Assembly (NCBI GenBank): GCA_963770295.1
Contig: CAVYPA010000006.1
Location: 371,890-435,889 of the forward strand
Length of the DNA stretch: 64,000 nucleotides
Source of the DNA: AWTP1-13 sp963770295
GTDB lineage: Bacteria > Pseudomonadota > Alphaproteobacteria > Rhizobiales > Hyphomicrobiaceae
Direction of reading: 5' to 3'
Within the stretch, counting starts at the first letter, position 1. Each line of letters starts with the position of its first letter. The notes below the pieces were generated by a model that did no database searches, was not told the origin of the DNA, and worked only from the letters and a program-made list of their open reading frames with translations. Both the position numbers and the translations under genes were made by a program. Shown one piece after another: positions 26,819 to 37,415 of the stretch.

Positions 26819-27339
26819 GATCGTCGCCCTCCCGCAAGGGGAACCATCACTCATGGAAACATCTCACCATTCTTCGCGGCCGATTGAAAGCCAGGACGTT
26901 TGCGTAGGTATTGACCACGAGGTCACCGATGGTGGGATGGCTAGTTAGAGGTAGCCAATTGCAGGTGGCCAAAACCGCGAGGGCATGACGAGTACCGCAG
27001 CGCCGTAGAGCACATTCGCATGAAATGGGTCATGTTATGTCCAGGCCTCCTCTGGGCCCGTTAAATGGAAATACCCTCCAGTGTTTGCAGCGAGAGCAGG
27101 CCCTGGGGCGCTCAAGGAGCTTGCCAAGGATCGCCACACAGGGCGAAAGCGAGGCCGCCCGTGGGCAGCTGCCGAGAAATCCTGGACAGCGCCTACGGCA
27201 AGGCGATGCAGCCAATCCAAGGGACGGTGGACTACGGCATCAGTGAGCAGCTAGCCGAGCTGTTCAAGGGCAACGAGGGAAATACGCTGGGCGCGGAGAT
27301 TGCTCGTCGTGCGCTGCGACAAGCTGCGCGCCATCAAAC
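26819..27339. other. No recognisable gene
   Basis: Open frames around 27065-27320 show no motif I can name. The stretch SAYGKAMQPIQGTVDYGISEQLAELF may be part of a decayed gene. Confidence 0.35.
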
Positions 27340-27650
27340 GTTGAGGCGGTGGTGCAAGCACTGATCGAAGCCGGCGCGCCTCTCGATCACATCAACAACC
27401 TTGGCTGGACCGCCCTCATAGAGGCTGTTGTCCTTGGCGATGGTGGCAAGCGGCACGTTGCCACGGCAAAGGCTCTGATAGCTGCAGGTGCCAACAAAAG
27501 CATTGCTGATCGCAACGGCATAACACCGCTTCAGCGCGGCAGCGCTCGTGATGCGCTGCGAAATGATGCCGTTCCTGGCAGGGTCAAGTGTCGATAGAGC
27601 CGAGCTCGAGCGTCTTGAGCGTGGCTTAGTGCACGTTGCAATGACACGCA
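27340..27650 (+). pseudogene. Ankyrin-repeat fragment
   Basis: VVQALIEAGAPLDHINNLGWTALIEAVV and TAKALIAAGANKSIADRNGITPLQ are two ankyrin units. The third unit breaks into another frame. No start codon or upstream repeats remain, so this is the tail of an ankyrin protein. Confidence 0.65.
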
Positions 27651-27772
27651 CCGAGGACATACTTGCTTTCACTCGGTCACCTTGAACGGCTTCCCCTCGC
27701 ATAAGAAAACTATGTGTGGACGGCTGCTGTTGCGGCGCAACCCGAGGGCACTCACGCTGGAGGAAGGGACCC

Positions 27773-28231
27773 ATGCTCGATTGGCTCGACATCAGCTTGC
27801 GCCTCGGCGCAGCCGCAGCTATTGGAGCCGCTATTGGTCTCAATCGCTATGCGCACCACAAACCTACCGGTCTGCGTACGCTCAGTCTCGTCGCCACCGG
27901 CGCTGCGGGCCTGGTGCTGGCAACACTCCACGCGTCGGATGGAACATTGCACATCGATGCGATGAGCCGCGTTATTCAGGGAATCATGACCGGCGTGGGC
28001 TTTATTGGGGCAGGCGTCATTATCCGAGGGCAGTCCGACGAGCGGGTGCACGGCCTCACCACTGCAGCTGCCGTTTGGATGACGGCCGCACTTGGCGCAC
28101 TCTGTGGTATCGGTGCGTGGAGAATTACCATCCCGCTCGTTACGATTGTGGTGTTGGTGTTGCTTTTCGGAGGTCCTATAGAGCGGCGATGGAGCCGGGA
28201 ATTCATCGACGAGAAAAACCAAGCGGGTTGA
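27773..28231 (+). CDS. MgtC/SapB family membrane protein
   Basis: 152 residues with GGAGGAAGGG upstream. Four membrane segments carry the MgtC signature: AAAIGAAIGLNRYAHHKPTGLRTLSLVATGAA, then GIMTGVGFIGAGVII and GLTTAAAVWMTAALGALCG. The family includes virulence-linked and magnesium-starvation proteins, but many soil bacteria carry short forms of unknown role. It lacks the C-terminal soluble domain of true MgtC. Confidence 0.85.
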   Translation: MLDWLDISLRLGAAAAIGAAIGLNRYAHHKPTGLRTLSLVATGAAGLVLATLHASDGTLHIDAMSRVIQGIMTGVGFIGAGVIIRGQSDERVHGLTTAAAVWMTAALGALCGIGAWRITIPLVTIVVLVLLFGGPIERRWSREFIDEKNQAG

Positions 28232-28435
28232 TCAAACCGCCACGCCATTGCTTCAGGAATTTGTACTCGACGGGACTGCTGTAGGTTTGGCGGATTTTGC
28301 ATTTGCGGGCGTTCGCTAGGCGTGCCGGCCACAAGGTCGTCGAAGGGAGCTCGCCAAAGGCATTGGCATCGGCAAGGTGGTGCGGGGGACGCGGGCTCAC
28401 AGTCGGGCAGCGTATGCTGAGGGGATGCACACTGT

Positions 28436-28545
28436 CTGACCGAGCCCGAAACCCCGACGGGCTGTCCTATCGGCTCATTGCTCGCAATGTGGGCTTGAGC
28501 AAGAACACGGGGATGGACATTGTCAGGCGGAATATCGGCGAGTGC
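28436..28545 (+). pseudogene. Possible resolvase C-terminal remnant
   Basis: GLSYRLIARNVGLSKNTGMDIVRR is a helix-turn-helix of the type ending serine recombinases in this group. No catalytic part is present upstream. It differs from the 8523 resolvase family, so it would be a second source. Confidence 0.4.
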
Positions 28546-29069
28546 TGAGCCCTGCCGACCAGCGTGCTGTGTACCCGTGACCGGCCCAACTGGGCGGACA
28601 TCGGCGGCGTTGACGGTCCAGGATCATCTTCCAATTTGGTTGGTGATCAGCTCCACACTGACATAGGTCAAACGGCCAAGGCACGCCATTTCCCGTACCT
28701 CGAATGTCGGCTTTCGTCGTGGCGCGATGCGCCGACGGGGAGTTTGTGCCATCACAAGCGGACGCGGTGTCGGTTACCTCGCAACGGCGAGGCTGTGCCA
28801 GCTCCTTGAGCTTTGATGCCTCCCCGTCTTGCTCAACGGTAGTTTTAGGCCGCTGAGCACGTCCGGGCCATCCCATTAAGAGATGAGTATGCTTCGCCAA
28901 CGGCATTGATCGAACGACCGGTACGCCCGTTCACAAAACTGTTCGTGCGGCCTATCGCCTTCCTTGCTCTCCTGAGCTTGGAAATTGGACGCAACGGCGC
29001 TAAGTTCAGGGCGTCTCCTGTTGCTGTCCTATCGGCGCAGCAACTGCACGGTCGCCAGGAGGAACCGAC
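28546..29069. other. No recognisable gene
   Basis: Nothing identifiable on either strand. The last 20 bases are the leader of the gene at 29070 (AGGAGG). Confidence 0.4.
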
Positions 29070-29558
29070 ATGACCACCTTCGTACTCAACCGCCGCAACC
29101 TCCTCGCCGCTGGCGGCTCCGTTCTCGCAACCGGGGTTTCAGGCCTCCTGTTGCCCGCGCGCGCGCAAGGCCTTGCACCGACCCCTTCGATGTCGGGCGG
29201 GTCCAACAACTACCGCAAGGGCGCGCCGACCGTGGATCGGATCGGCAAGGGTGGCTTCTGGATGAGTGGCACTGTACGGCGCGCAGGCGACGGGGCTCCG
29301 CTGGCCAACCAGCGCATCCAAATTTGGGCGCACACGACCGAAGGGCAGGAGCACGAACCGCAAAGTCATGGAGCCACGCTCACCGACAAGAACGGGGCGT
29401 TCCGTCTTGAGATGCCGCAGATTATTCCCATCTTTGGCCAACCGCATGGTCACCTCGCCTATGACAGCGGTGAATTCGAGACCGTCTTTCTACGTCCCGT
29501 GATGCGGAGCGCGAAAGAGACCAGCCTCGAGGCGCACTTCGTCCTTCAGCCGGCCTGA
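29070..29558 (+). CDS. Tat-exported intradiol-dioxygenase-like protein
   Basis: 162 residues with AGGAGG 7 bases upstream. NRRNLLAAGGSVLATGVSGLLLPARAQ is a twin-arginine-type signal. The body, WMSGTVRRAGDGAPLANQRIQIWAH followed by GATLTDKNGAFRLEM and GQPHGHLAYD, resembles the beta-sandwich of intradiol ring-cleavage dioxygenases. The full set of iron-binding tyrosines is not visible, so enzymatic activity is doubtful. It forms an operon with the membrane cytochrome-like gene 20 bases downstream. Confidence 0.6.
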   Translation: MTTFVLNRRNLLAAGGSVLATGVSGLLLPARAQGLAPTPSMSGGSNNYRKGAPTVDRIGKGGFWMSGTVRRAGDGAPLANQRIQIWAHTTEGQEHEPQSHGATLTDKNGAFRLEMPQIIPIFGQPHGHLAYDSGEFETVFLRPVMRSAKETSLEAHFVLQPA

Positions 29559-29577
29559 CCAAGTTGGGAACAAAGGA

Positions 29578-30180
29578 ATGAGATTGGCGAAGGTGACCCT
29601 GATCTGGGTCGCCCTTGCAGCCGCCATTTGCGTGCCGATCACCGCTGCAGCGTTGAGCCCGCAGCTCGCATGGCGAGGCCCCGTCTACATACTGGCCGGA
29701 TTCGCAGGGATTATCGCACTGGGTCTCGTGCTCGTTCAGCCTCTGTTGATCGCCGGATACTTGCCGGGACTGTCGGGCTATCGCGGGCGGCGTGCACATC
29801 ACTGGATCGGAGGCGCGCTGGCCGTGGCGGTGGTGATCCACGTCGCCGGCCTTTGGTTCACCAGTCCGCCGGATATGATCGACGCTCTTTTCTTCACATC
29901 GCCGACGCCGTTCTCCCCCTTCGGTGTGATCGCGATGTGGGCGATCTTCTCCGTCGCGCTTTTGGCCGCGCTCCGCCGGCGATTGGGGCTGCGAACGTGG
30001 CGCATCGCTCATATGTCCCTAGCGGTCGTCATCGTCGTAGGGAGTGTCGTCCATGGCATGCTGGTCGAGGGAACGATGGAGACGATGTCGAAGGCGGCCC
30101 TTTGCGCGCTGGTCCTCGCAGCGACCATAAAGGTCATGGCTGACCTACGGGTGTGGAGAAAGCGAACAACGTCGCGCTAA
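29578..30180 (+). CDS. Ferric-reductase-like membrane protein
   Basis: 200 residues, about six membrane segments. RAHHWIGGALAVAVVIHVAG and RIAHMSLAVVIVVGSVVHGM carry paired histidines spaced to bind heme between helices, as in ferric reductase-like and MsrQ-type domains. It would move electrons across the inner membrane. The preceding Tat-exported protein is the obvious periplasmic partner. AAGGA precedes the ATG. Confidence 0.75.
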   Translation: MRLAKVTLIWVALAAAICVPITAAALSPQLAWRGPVYILAGFAGIIALGLVLVQPLLIAGYLPGLSGYRGRRAHHWIGGALAVAVVIHVAGLWFTSPPDMIDALFFTSPTPFSPFGVIAMWAIFSVALLAALRRRLGLRTWRIAHMSLAVVIVVGSVVHGMLVEGTMETMSKAALCALVLAATIKVMADLRVWRKRTTSR

Positions 30181-30306
30181 GGGAGCCCAGCGCACAAAGT
30201 GTGGTATGCTGACGCTAGACAGAACAAGCACTTTCGAGGCGCGCAACGATGTGGCGACCAACAGGCGAAAGGTAAAGAGTGAGACGGGAAACGACCGACC
30301 TCTCAC

Positions 30307-30627
30307 GAGCGCTCGAAGGATTTTCTGAACGGTCCGGAGATCGATCGCCTGCTTGAGGCGGCAAAGAAGGGGCGACACGGCATTCGCGACCCCGCCCTTC
30401 TGCTCATGATCTACCGGCACGGCTTGCGGGTCAGCGAGGCCATCCAGATGCGGCGCAACCAGCTCGATGTCAAGCGGTCGAGGCTGTGGGTCGCTCGTCG
30501 AGCACCCGATCGCCGGCGATGAGCTGCGCGCGATCAAGCGCTACCTCGCCACCCGGGAGGACAAGCTGCCCTGGCTGTTCGTGTCCGAGCGGCAGGCACA
30601 GCTCACCCGCCAGGCCGCCGACGCAAC
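30307..30627 (+). pseudogene. Integrase N-terminal remnant (copy 3)
   Basis: Reads ERSKDFLNGPEIDRLLEAAKK, LLMIYRHGLRVSEAIQMRR (first catalytic Arg) and, after a deletion near 30495, VEHPIAGDELRAIKRYLATR and FVSERQAQLTRQA. The C-terminal catalytic residues are absent. Copies 2 and 4 hold the complementary C-terminal part. Confidence 0.8.
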
Positions 30628-30674
30628 GGGAGCCGACCGGTCTTTTGTCGATTGGAGGCAAGAGACCCTTCTCG

Positions 30675-31832
30675 TCAGGAAAAGTCTTGGCTTTCGAGAT
30701 ATCGGCGCGGGGCGCAGCGGGCGATGCGCGGGATGAGTTCGAGGACCGGCACCTTCAGAGCGGCGGATAACTCCTCGGCCGTGATCGCGTCCCCACCCTG
30801 GGATCCAAGCAGAACCGCTTCCTCGCCGATCTCGACGCCCGGGATGCCCGTCACGTCGATGACGGTGTGCTCGATGCCGCGGCGGCTCAAGATTTTCGCG
30901 CGCTTGCCGCGAACGAGCACCTCGTGACAAGGCGGAGCGTGCGGTAGTCCCTCGCCGTAGCCGATCGGCAGCACGGCGGCCCGAACAGGCCCGAGTTTGC
31001 GCTCGGCACCGCCGAAGCTCACTGTGCCTTCCGGCAGGTCCTTGATTTGAATGATGCGCGATTTCAGGGAGCGAACGGCTGGTCGGACGGAGGCCTTGGT
31101 CGCCCAGGGCGGCTCCATCAGTCCCAGGATGAAGCGGCCAGGATTGATCGCAGTTAGATTGAGGTCGGGATAGCCCAGCATGACGCGGCTGCTCGCCACC
31201 ATGCGCTCGAACCTCGCCTGCCCGGCATGCTCGGCCGCCCTGCAGGCGTCGGCGAAGATGCGCTGCTGGGTGGCCATGACCGCGGTCTGCTCGGGGAGCG
31301 CGAAATGCGCATAGATGCCCCCGAAACGCAGGGTCTTCGCCTTCTGTAACCGGGCGAACGCCTCAGCGAACTCGTCGGGATTGAACCCGAGGCGGCCCAG
31401 CCCACAGTCGACCTTGACCCATGCCTCCACGGGTACGCCGCAATGAGCGAAGGCATCGAGACTGGCAAAATCATGAATGGTCACCGCGATACCGAGCGAC
31501 GCGACGAGCGCGGCGTCCTCGGGAAGCGTCGAGGCATACATCAGGATGGGGCACTTGATGCCTGCGGTGCGGAGCGCCAACGCGTCGGCCGGCGCACCGA
31601 TGGCGATGGCGTCGGTGCCGGCCTCGACCGCGGCCTTGGCGATCTCAACGACACCACCACCGTAGCCATCGCCCTTGACGACGACGAACAGCTTGGCCCT
31701 TCCGGCGAGACGCTTTGCCTCCGCGACGTTGAAGCGAACGGCGGCGAGATCGATCTCGACCCAGGTCGGCCTGAGCGCAACGGCATCGAAATCCGTGCCA
31801 GGCGCTTGAGAGGACACTGCCGATCGTCTCAT
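30675..31832 (-). CDS. alr: Alanine racemase family protein
   Basis: 385 residues, PLP-dependent fold III. LFVVVKGDGYGGG holds the PLP lysine, WVKVDCGLGRLGF and NPGRFILGLM lie in the barrel, and IGYGEGLPHA holds the second catalytic tyrosine of the beta domain. It interconverts L- and D-alanine or a related amino acid. GGAGG lies 7 bases before the ATG, which follows the preceding ATPase stop by 3 bases, so it is the last gene of the hydantoinase/ABC operon. In that setting it may serve catabolism of D-amino acids rather than cell-wall synthesis (inference). Confidence 0.85.
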   Translation of the reverse strand: MRRSAVSSQAPGTDFDAVALRPTWVEIDLAAVRFNVAEAKRLAGRAKLFVVVKGDGYGGGVVEIAKAAVEAGTDAIAIGAPADALALRTAGIKCPILMYASTLPEDAALVASLGIAVTIHDFASLDAFAHCGVPVEAWVKVDCGLGRLGFNPDEFAEAFARLQKAKTLRFGGIYAHFALPEQTAVMATQQRIFADACRAAEHAGQARFERMVASSRVMLGYPDLNLTAINPGRFILGLMEPPWATKASVRPAVRSLKSRIIQIKDLPEGTVSFGGAERKLGPVRAAVLPIGYGEGLPHAPPCHEVLVRGKRAKILSRRGIEHTVIDVTGIPGVEIGEEAVLLGSQGGDAITAEELSAALKVPVLELIPRIARCAPRRYLESQDFS

Positions 31833-31835
31833 GCT

Positions 31836-32855
31836 CTATCCTCCCTGCTCGACCCACTCGGCCCTAGCGCTTGCCGCTCCCGCCGCGAAATGGCAGGCGA
31901 CGGTGTGGTCCGCGGCCAGCTGCATCGTCTCCGGAAAACGCGAGCCGCATACCGCCAGGGCGCGCGTGCAGCGCGGAAGGAATGGGCAACCAGATGGTTT
32001 CGCCTCCGCCGCCGAGGGCGTTGCGTCCCAACCTCCGCGCCGGCGGTCGTGGCCAGCGATGCCTTTCGGCAAGGCGTCGATCAGAGCCTGCGTGTAGGGG
32101 TGCGCGGGCGCATTCATCAACGTGTCGGGCGGACCGCACTCAACGATTCGCCCAGCATAGATCACCATAATCCGAGAGCAGATCCGTTTCACGACGGCGA
32201 GATCGTGACTGATAAATATCAGGGTGAGACCGAGATTGCGACATAGCTGCATGAGCAGATTGATGATTTGGCCCTGCAGCGAAACATCGAGTGATGAGAC
32301 CGGCTCATCGGCGATCAATAGCTCCGGCTCCATGGCGAGGCTGCGAGCGATGCTGACGCGCTGGCGTTGGCCCCCTGAAAGCTCATGCGGATATCTGCCG
32401 AGCATGAAACGGCCGAGCCCGACGATCTCGAGGAGGTGCTCCGTCTCGTGGCTTCGCGAGGCCCGCGACACGCCACGTGCCGCCAACGCTTCGCCCAGAA
32501 TCCGGCCGATCCGCTTGCGCGGATTGAGCGAGGAGTGGGAGTCCTGGAATATCATCTGCACGCGACGGCGATAGGGCAACAGCGCTCGTCCTTCCAGCGC
32601 CGTCATCTGCTCCCCGCGATAGACGACGCTGCCAGCCGTCGGCGCCAGCAATCGCGCGATGATCTTGCCGAGGGTGGACTTACCGCTGCCGCTTTCCCCG
32701 ACCAGGCCGAAAACCTCGCCCGGCAAAACGGTTAGTGTGATGCCGCCCAGCGCATCGAACGCGGGTTCGCGGCCGAGCAGTCGCGCCAAGAGACCGGCAC
32801 GCAAGCGATAGGTCTTGCGAATATCCACGAGCTCGAGCAGCGGGGTGGTGCTCAT
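31836..32855 (-). CDS. Peptide-type ABC transporter ATPase (DppF/OppF-like)
   Basis: 339 residues. Walker A GESGSGKST, signature LSGGQRQRVSIARSL, Walker B LLIADEPVSSLD. The C-terminal oligopeptide-transporter extension AHPYTQALIDALP and a cysteine-containing GCPFLPRC motif are typical of the second ATPase of dipeptide/nickel importers. The start at 32855 overlaps the previous stop as ATGA; a longer start at 32870 is less likely. Confidence 0.9.
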   Translation of the reverse strand: MSTTPLLELVDIRKTYRLRAGLLARLLGREPAFDALGGITLTVLPGEVFGLVGESGSGKSTLGKIIARLLAPTAGSVVYRGEQMTALEGRALLPYRRRVQMIFQDSHSSLNPRKRIGRILGEALAARGVSRASRSHETEHLLEIVGLGRFMLGRYPHELSGGQRQRVSIARSLAMEPELLIADEPVSSLDVSLQGQIINLLMQLCRNLGLTLIFISHDLAVVKRICSRIMVIYAGRIVECGPPDTLMNAPAHPYTQALIDALPKGIAGHDRRRGGWDATPSAAEAKPSGCPFLPRCTRALAVCGSRFPETMQLAADHTVACHFAAGAASARAEWVEQGG

Positions 32856-33868
32856 GGTGCCACCCAGCACGAGAGGCGGCGTCCATTCTCGGTGCGCAGC
32901 CTCGGTGCTTCACTTCGGCAGCGCGTCTCGGCCAAGGTGCAGCGTGGGGCGAAGGGACAGCCGGCGAGATCGACGCCGAAGCGCGGCGGCGAGCCGGGAA
33001 TCGTCGGCAGCGGCCCGGTGCCGCCGGCCAAGCGTGGGATGCAGCGCAAGAGCTCGCGGGTGTAGGGATGGCGTGGCGCCCGGAAGATTGCTTCCGCCGT
33101 GTCGGCTTCGACCACGGAACCCGCGTACATCACGGTGACACGATCGCAGATCTCGGCGACCAGATCGAGGTTGTGGCTGATAAACAGCACGGAGAGGTTC
33201 ATATCTCGGCGCAATCGCTCAATGAGAGCAATCACCTGCGCCTGGATCGTGACATCCAGTGCCGTGGTCGGCTCGTCGGCGATGAGCAGCTTCGGCTCGC
33301 AGGCAACCGCCATGGCGATGGCGACGCGCTGGCGCATGCCGCCGCTGAACTCGTGCGGATATGCGGAGAGGCGGGAACGTGGCGAGGGAATGCCGACGAG
33401 CGCCAAGAGCTCAGCTGCCCGCTCGTGCGCCGCGCGGCGGTCAAGGTCGCGGTGGGCGCGGATGGCATCCGTCAGTTGCCGTTCGATCGTAAAGGCAGGA
33501 TTGAGCGCGGTCAGCGGGTCTTGCGAAATCATCGAAACGATGCGGCCTCGCACCGAGGTCATCTCGGATTCGGGGAGGCCGACGAGGTTCAGGCCCTCGA
33601 GCAGGACCTTGCCGGACAGGATGCGTGCGCCGCGCGGCAACAGGCGCATAACCGCCAGCGCCGTCATGCTCTTGCCCGACCCCGATTCCCCGACCAATCC
33701 GACCGCCTGTCCCGGGGCGATGGAGATGTCGACGTTGCGCACCACGGGAACGTTGCCATTCCGCCGCACAAAGGCGATCGTCAGCCCCTCAATCGACAGC
33801 ATGTCCATTGCGCCCGTCGGCCGCACTGGCGAAAGTTGACGTGAGTCGCCTGCCGGAACTGTGATCAT
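32852..33868 (-). CDS. Peptide-type ABC transporter ATPase (DppD/OppD-like)
   Basis: 338 residues. Walker A GESGSGKSM, signature FSGGMRQRVAIAMA, Walker B LLIADEPTTALD, and the C-terminal HPYTRELLRCIP with GCPFAPRC. It pairs with the ATPase downstream to energise import. The start overlaps the permease stop by ATGA. This gene and the next are free of frameshifts, unlike the permeases beside them. Confidence 0.9.
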   Translation of the reverse strand: MITVPAGDSRQLSPVRPTGAMDMLSIEGLTIAFVRRNGNVPVVRNVDISIAPGQAVGLVGESGSGKSMTALAVMRLLPRGARILSGKVLLEGLNLVGLPESEMTSVRGRIVSMISQDPLTALNPAFTIERQLTDAIRAHRDLDRRAAHERAAELLALVGIPSPRSRLSAYPHEFSGGMRQRVAIAMAVACEPKLLIADEPTTALDVTIQAQVIALIERLRRDMNLSVLFISHNLDLVAEICDRVTVMYAGSVVEADTAEAIFRAPRHPYTRELLRCIPRLAGGTGPLPTIPGSPPRFGVDLAGCPFAPRCTLAETRCRSEAPRLRTENGRRLSCWVAP

Positions 33869-34811
33869 GTATTGAGAAGCCCGGTGTTGCGACGCGGGTC
33901 GAGAACATCGCGCAAGCCGTCGCCGAGGAGGTTATAGCCGATCACCGTCACAGAGATCGCGAGCCCCGGAAACAGTGGCAGCCACCATTCACCGGAGAAC
34001 AGAAAGGTGCGTGCGTCGGCGAGCATGCTGCCCCAGCTCGGCGTGGGCGGCTGCACGCCCAGGCCGACGAAACTGATGGCCGCCTCGACGATGATGCCCG
34101 CTGCGACGAGCAGCGTTGCTTGGACGATAACCGGCGACAGGCAGTTGGGCAACACGTCGCTTAGCATGATGCGCCAACCGGGTATCCCATGTAGGCGCCG
34201 TGCCGCGACATAGTCCGCACGAGATTCGCCGAGCGCGCTCGCGTAGGTGAGACGCGCGAGCCCCGGAATGTAGAGGAGGCCAAGCAGCACCATGACCTTG
34301 ACCTCGTTGGCAAGCACGAGCGGCCCAAGCTTGATGGGCTCGACACCGACGATGCCGACGATGGCGATGGCCCAGATCAGCAGCGGAATCGCCGCCAGAG
34401 ACGTCCAGCATGCGCATAATGACCTGTTCGAGCCAACCGCCGCTGTAAAAGCCGGCGATCAGACCCAGCGCAACGCCGCCGAGCACGCCGATCACGACCG
34501 CGAGCATGCCGATCTGCAGCGACGGCCGCGCGCCCCACAGGACACGGCTGAACACGTCGCGGCCGGCCTGGTCGGTGCCGAACCAGAACATGCGCGTCCG
34601 GTGCCTTCAGCTGGTGCTCGAGGTGGATGGCGAGCGGATCGTGCGGTGCGAGTACCGGCGCGAGGACGGCGGTTAGGACGACGAGCAGCACGATGGCGGC
34701 GCCGATGCAGCCGATCGGGCCACCGAGCAGCGTGGCGAGTCCTCGCCAGGTCAAGCGGGACGCCGGCTGCACGCTCTGGCCGTCGCCGACCGGCTCGCTC
34801 GCAGCGCTCAT
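33865..34811 (-). pseudogene. ABC permease DppC-like (two frameshifts)
   Basis: In order on the minus strand: LAPHDPLAIHLEHQLKAPDA, FWFGTDQAGRDVFSRVLWGARPSL, the transport motif region EAAISFVGLGVQPPTPSWGSML, and the end LLGDGLRDVLDPR. Two extra bases (about 34589 and 34399) break the frame. Removing both leaves 945 bases and a 314-residue protein, the usual length. It forms half the membrane channel. Start and stop overlap both neighbours by ATGA. Confidence 0.8.
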
Positions 34812-35768
34812 GTCCGCTCCATGCGAATGCGCGGATTGAGCCAAGCATTGAGCAGATCGGCACCGAGGTTCGCCACCAGGAACACGATTGTGAACACCAG
34901 CACGACTGCCTGCACCAAGGCGAAGTCCCGCTGCGAGATGGCGGTCAGCAGCGCGCTCGACATGCCGCCGATGTTGAACACGGTCTCGATGATCGAGCGC
35001 CCAGCCGAACATGTAGCCGAACGACATGGCGGCGACCGTGACCACGGGCGACCAGCGCGTTTTTCAGCGCGTAGACGAGCACGAGCCGGGCGACTGAGGC
35101 CGGTCGCCCGTGCCGGTCCGCATGTAGTCCTGCCCCAGCACGTCGAGCAGGCTCGAGCGGGTCATGCGGCGACAGGATCGCCGTGTAGAAGATGCCGAGT
35201 GAGAAAGCCGGCAGGACCACTGAATTGAGATGCGGCGCCTAACCCGGCCGAGAGCGGGACGAGACCGCCCGGTGGAAACCACGGCCGCTCGACGGCGAAC
35301 GAGCGGATCAGCAGCAGCGCCAGCCAGAAGCCCGGAACTGATACTCCCAGGACCGCGAAGATGCGCGCGAGCTGATCGACCAGCGTGCCCTCGCGCAGGG
35401 CCGAGAGGGTGCCGAGCGCCACCGAGACGACGAGCGGAGAACGCGAATGCGAGGACGACAAGTTCGATCGTGATCGGCAGTGTTTCAGCGATCCGGCGGT
35501 TCATGTCGAGACCAGTCACTAGCGACTTGCCGAGATCCCCCTGCGAACGCGAGCTTTCGCAGCCAATCGAAGTATTGCGACGAGGACTGGGCGGTCGAGG
35601 CCGTGCTCGGCCTCGAACTTGAGCGATCTGCGCTTCGGTCGCATCGAAGCCGAGCACCATCCGCGCGGGCGAGGTCGGGATCGCGCGCGTTAGCACGAAC
35701 AGTATGAGGCTGACGAGCAGCAGCGAGAGGACGGAGAAGCCTGCGCGTTGCAGCAGCAGCCTAAGCAT
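34808..35768 (-). pseudogene. ABC permease DppB-like (about ten frameshifts)
   Basis: The recognisable sequence is RLLLQRAGFSVLSLLLVSL, then DLGKSLVTG, SVPGFWLALLLI, VVLPAFSLGIFYTAIL, LVLVYALKNALVPVVTVAAM, and a tail reading LNAWLNPRIRMERT to TGA. I traced ten single-base insertions, near 35612, 35578, 35537, 35435, 35233, 35169, 35111, 35089, 35049 and 34994. Removing them gives 951 bases and 316 residues, the normal size. No internal substitution-type stop is needed. Confidence 0.75.
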
Positions 35769-35774
35769 CGCAAG

Positions 35775-37348
35775 CTAACCCGGGACCACGTCGCGCACGT
35801 GGAACGACAGTCCCTGGTTCACCTTGAAGTTCTTGATGCTGTCGCGCCAGACGTTGGCAGACATCGAAGAAGCCGAGCCAGACGTAGGGTTGCTGCTCGG
35901 CGAAGATCGTCATCATCTCCGAGTACATCGGCTTGAGCTTGGCCTGATCGGTTTCGGCGAACACACCCTTGAGCAGCTCGTCGATCTTCGGATGCGTCCA
36001 GTTCGAGGTCTTGCTCATCACCTGCCCGGCGGTGAAGTTCACGACGACCAGATAAGTCGGCTTCACCAGGCGACATGATGTTGACCAGTGCGCTCTGCTG
36101 TTCGCCGCGCACGTACTGGCCGACCACGACGTTGGGCTCGGCCATCTTCAGGTTGACCTTGATGCCGAGCTTCTGCAGCTGTGCCTGGATGACGACGGCG
36201 GCGTCCTTGGTGTCGAGCAGGTACGGCGTCGACGGGATCGTGATCTCGAACTCGGCACCGTTCGGGTACTTCGACTTCTGGCCAGGTACTCCCTGGCCTT
36301 GTCGAGGTTGTAGCTGATCACGTTGTCGGCCTGCTGATCGTACCACCAGCTGCCCGGCGGCGCTGGCACCGTGGCCGGGTGCATCAGGCCGTGGAAGACG
36401 TCCTTGGCGATCGACTGGCGATCGATGGCGTGGGCGAGCGCCTTGCGGAAATTGACGTCGTCGAGCGGTGGCCGCTGGTGGTTGCAGAGCAGCACCGTCC
36501 AGCCCCCCAGCGTCGAGCGTGCTTCGCCCGTCAGTCCTTTCTGCTGGCGCAGGCGCGCGAAGTCGCGCGGTGGCGGCGCGGCGATGATGTCTGCCTGTCC
36601 CGGTCATCAGGTAGGCAACGCGCGTCGCATCCTCCGGCACGATCTTGACGACCAAGTCGCTCCCAGTGCGGCTTGTCCTTCTGCCAGTAGTTGGGATTGC
36701 GCACGAGGCTCACGTACTCGTTGGGCCTCCACTCCTCGAACATGCCAGGACCGGTGCCCACGCCCACCGGCTTCAGCTTGAAATGGTCGTCGCCGAGCTT
36801 CTCGCGCGAATCCTTCGGCCAGATGCCCATGTACTTAGTGAGGAAGTATACCCAGGGCGCGTAGGGCTCCTTCAGGTGAACCCGCACGCGCAACGGCGAA
36901 TCCACGTCGACCTTCTCGATCCTCGCGAAGATGCCGCGGCGGGCGGCGTTGCGCTTTACGTCGAGGAGCGAGTTCGAAGCTGTACTTGACGTCCTCGGCC
37001 GTCAGGTTCTGGCCGTTGTGGAAGACGACGTCGTCTCTGAGATCGAAGGTGTAGATCCTTCTTGTCGGTGGAGATCTCGGGGAGCGCCTTGGCGAGCTGC
37101 GGCCGCAAGATGCCGTCGATGTCACATTCGACTAGGTTTTCGAACACGGTCTGCATGATCACCATTGGATCGTGCGTGATGGCATTGATCGGATCGAGCG
37201 TCGTCGGGCCGGCGGGAATGGCGACAGTGAGCGTTTTGCCCTTCGCCTGCGCGAGCGCGTCGAGCCATGGCAGGCCGACGACCGCACTGGAGCCGAGGAC
37301 CGCTTGCGTCAGAAATCCGCGCCTCGAAAGACCGTCTAGTCCGGACAT
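35775..37348 (-). pseudogene. Peptide-type ABC substrate-binding protein (frameshifted)
   Basis: Begins MSGLDGLSRRGFLTQAVLG, a Tat-type signal, and continues KTLTVAIPAGPTTLDPINAI and VFENLVECDIDGILRPQLAKALPEIS, the standard start of family 5 binding proteins. Later pieces such as FHNGQNLTAEDVKYSFE, MGIWPKDS and HPKIDELLKGVF are in other frames. The end reads DSIKNFKVNQGLSFHVRDVVPG to a stop at 35775 after removing one extra base. It should deliver substrate to the two permeases. Confidence 0.75.
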
Positions 37349-37415
37349 TATCGCTCTCCCTGTCACAGTGCGTGCCGCTCGGTCGAGCGAGCCGCCCTCG
37401 GTGGCCAACCATTCG

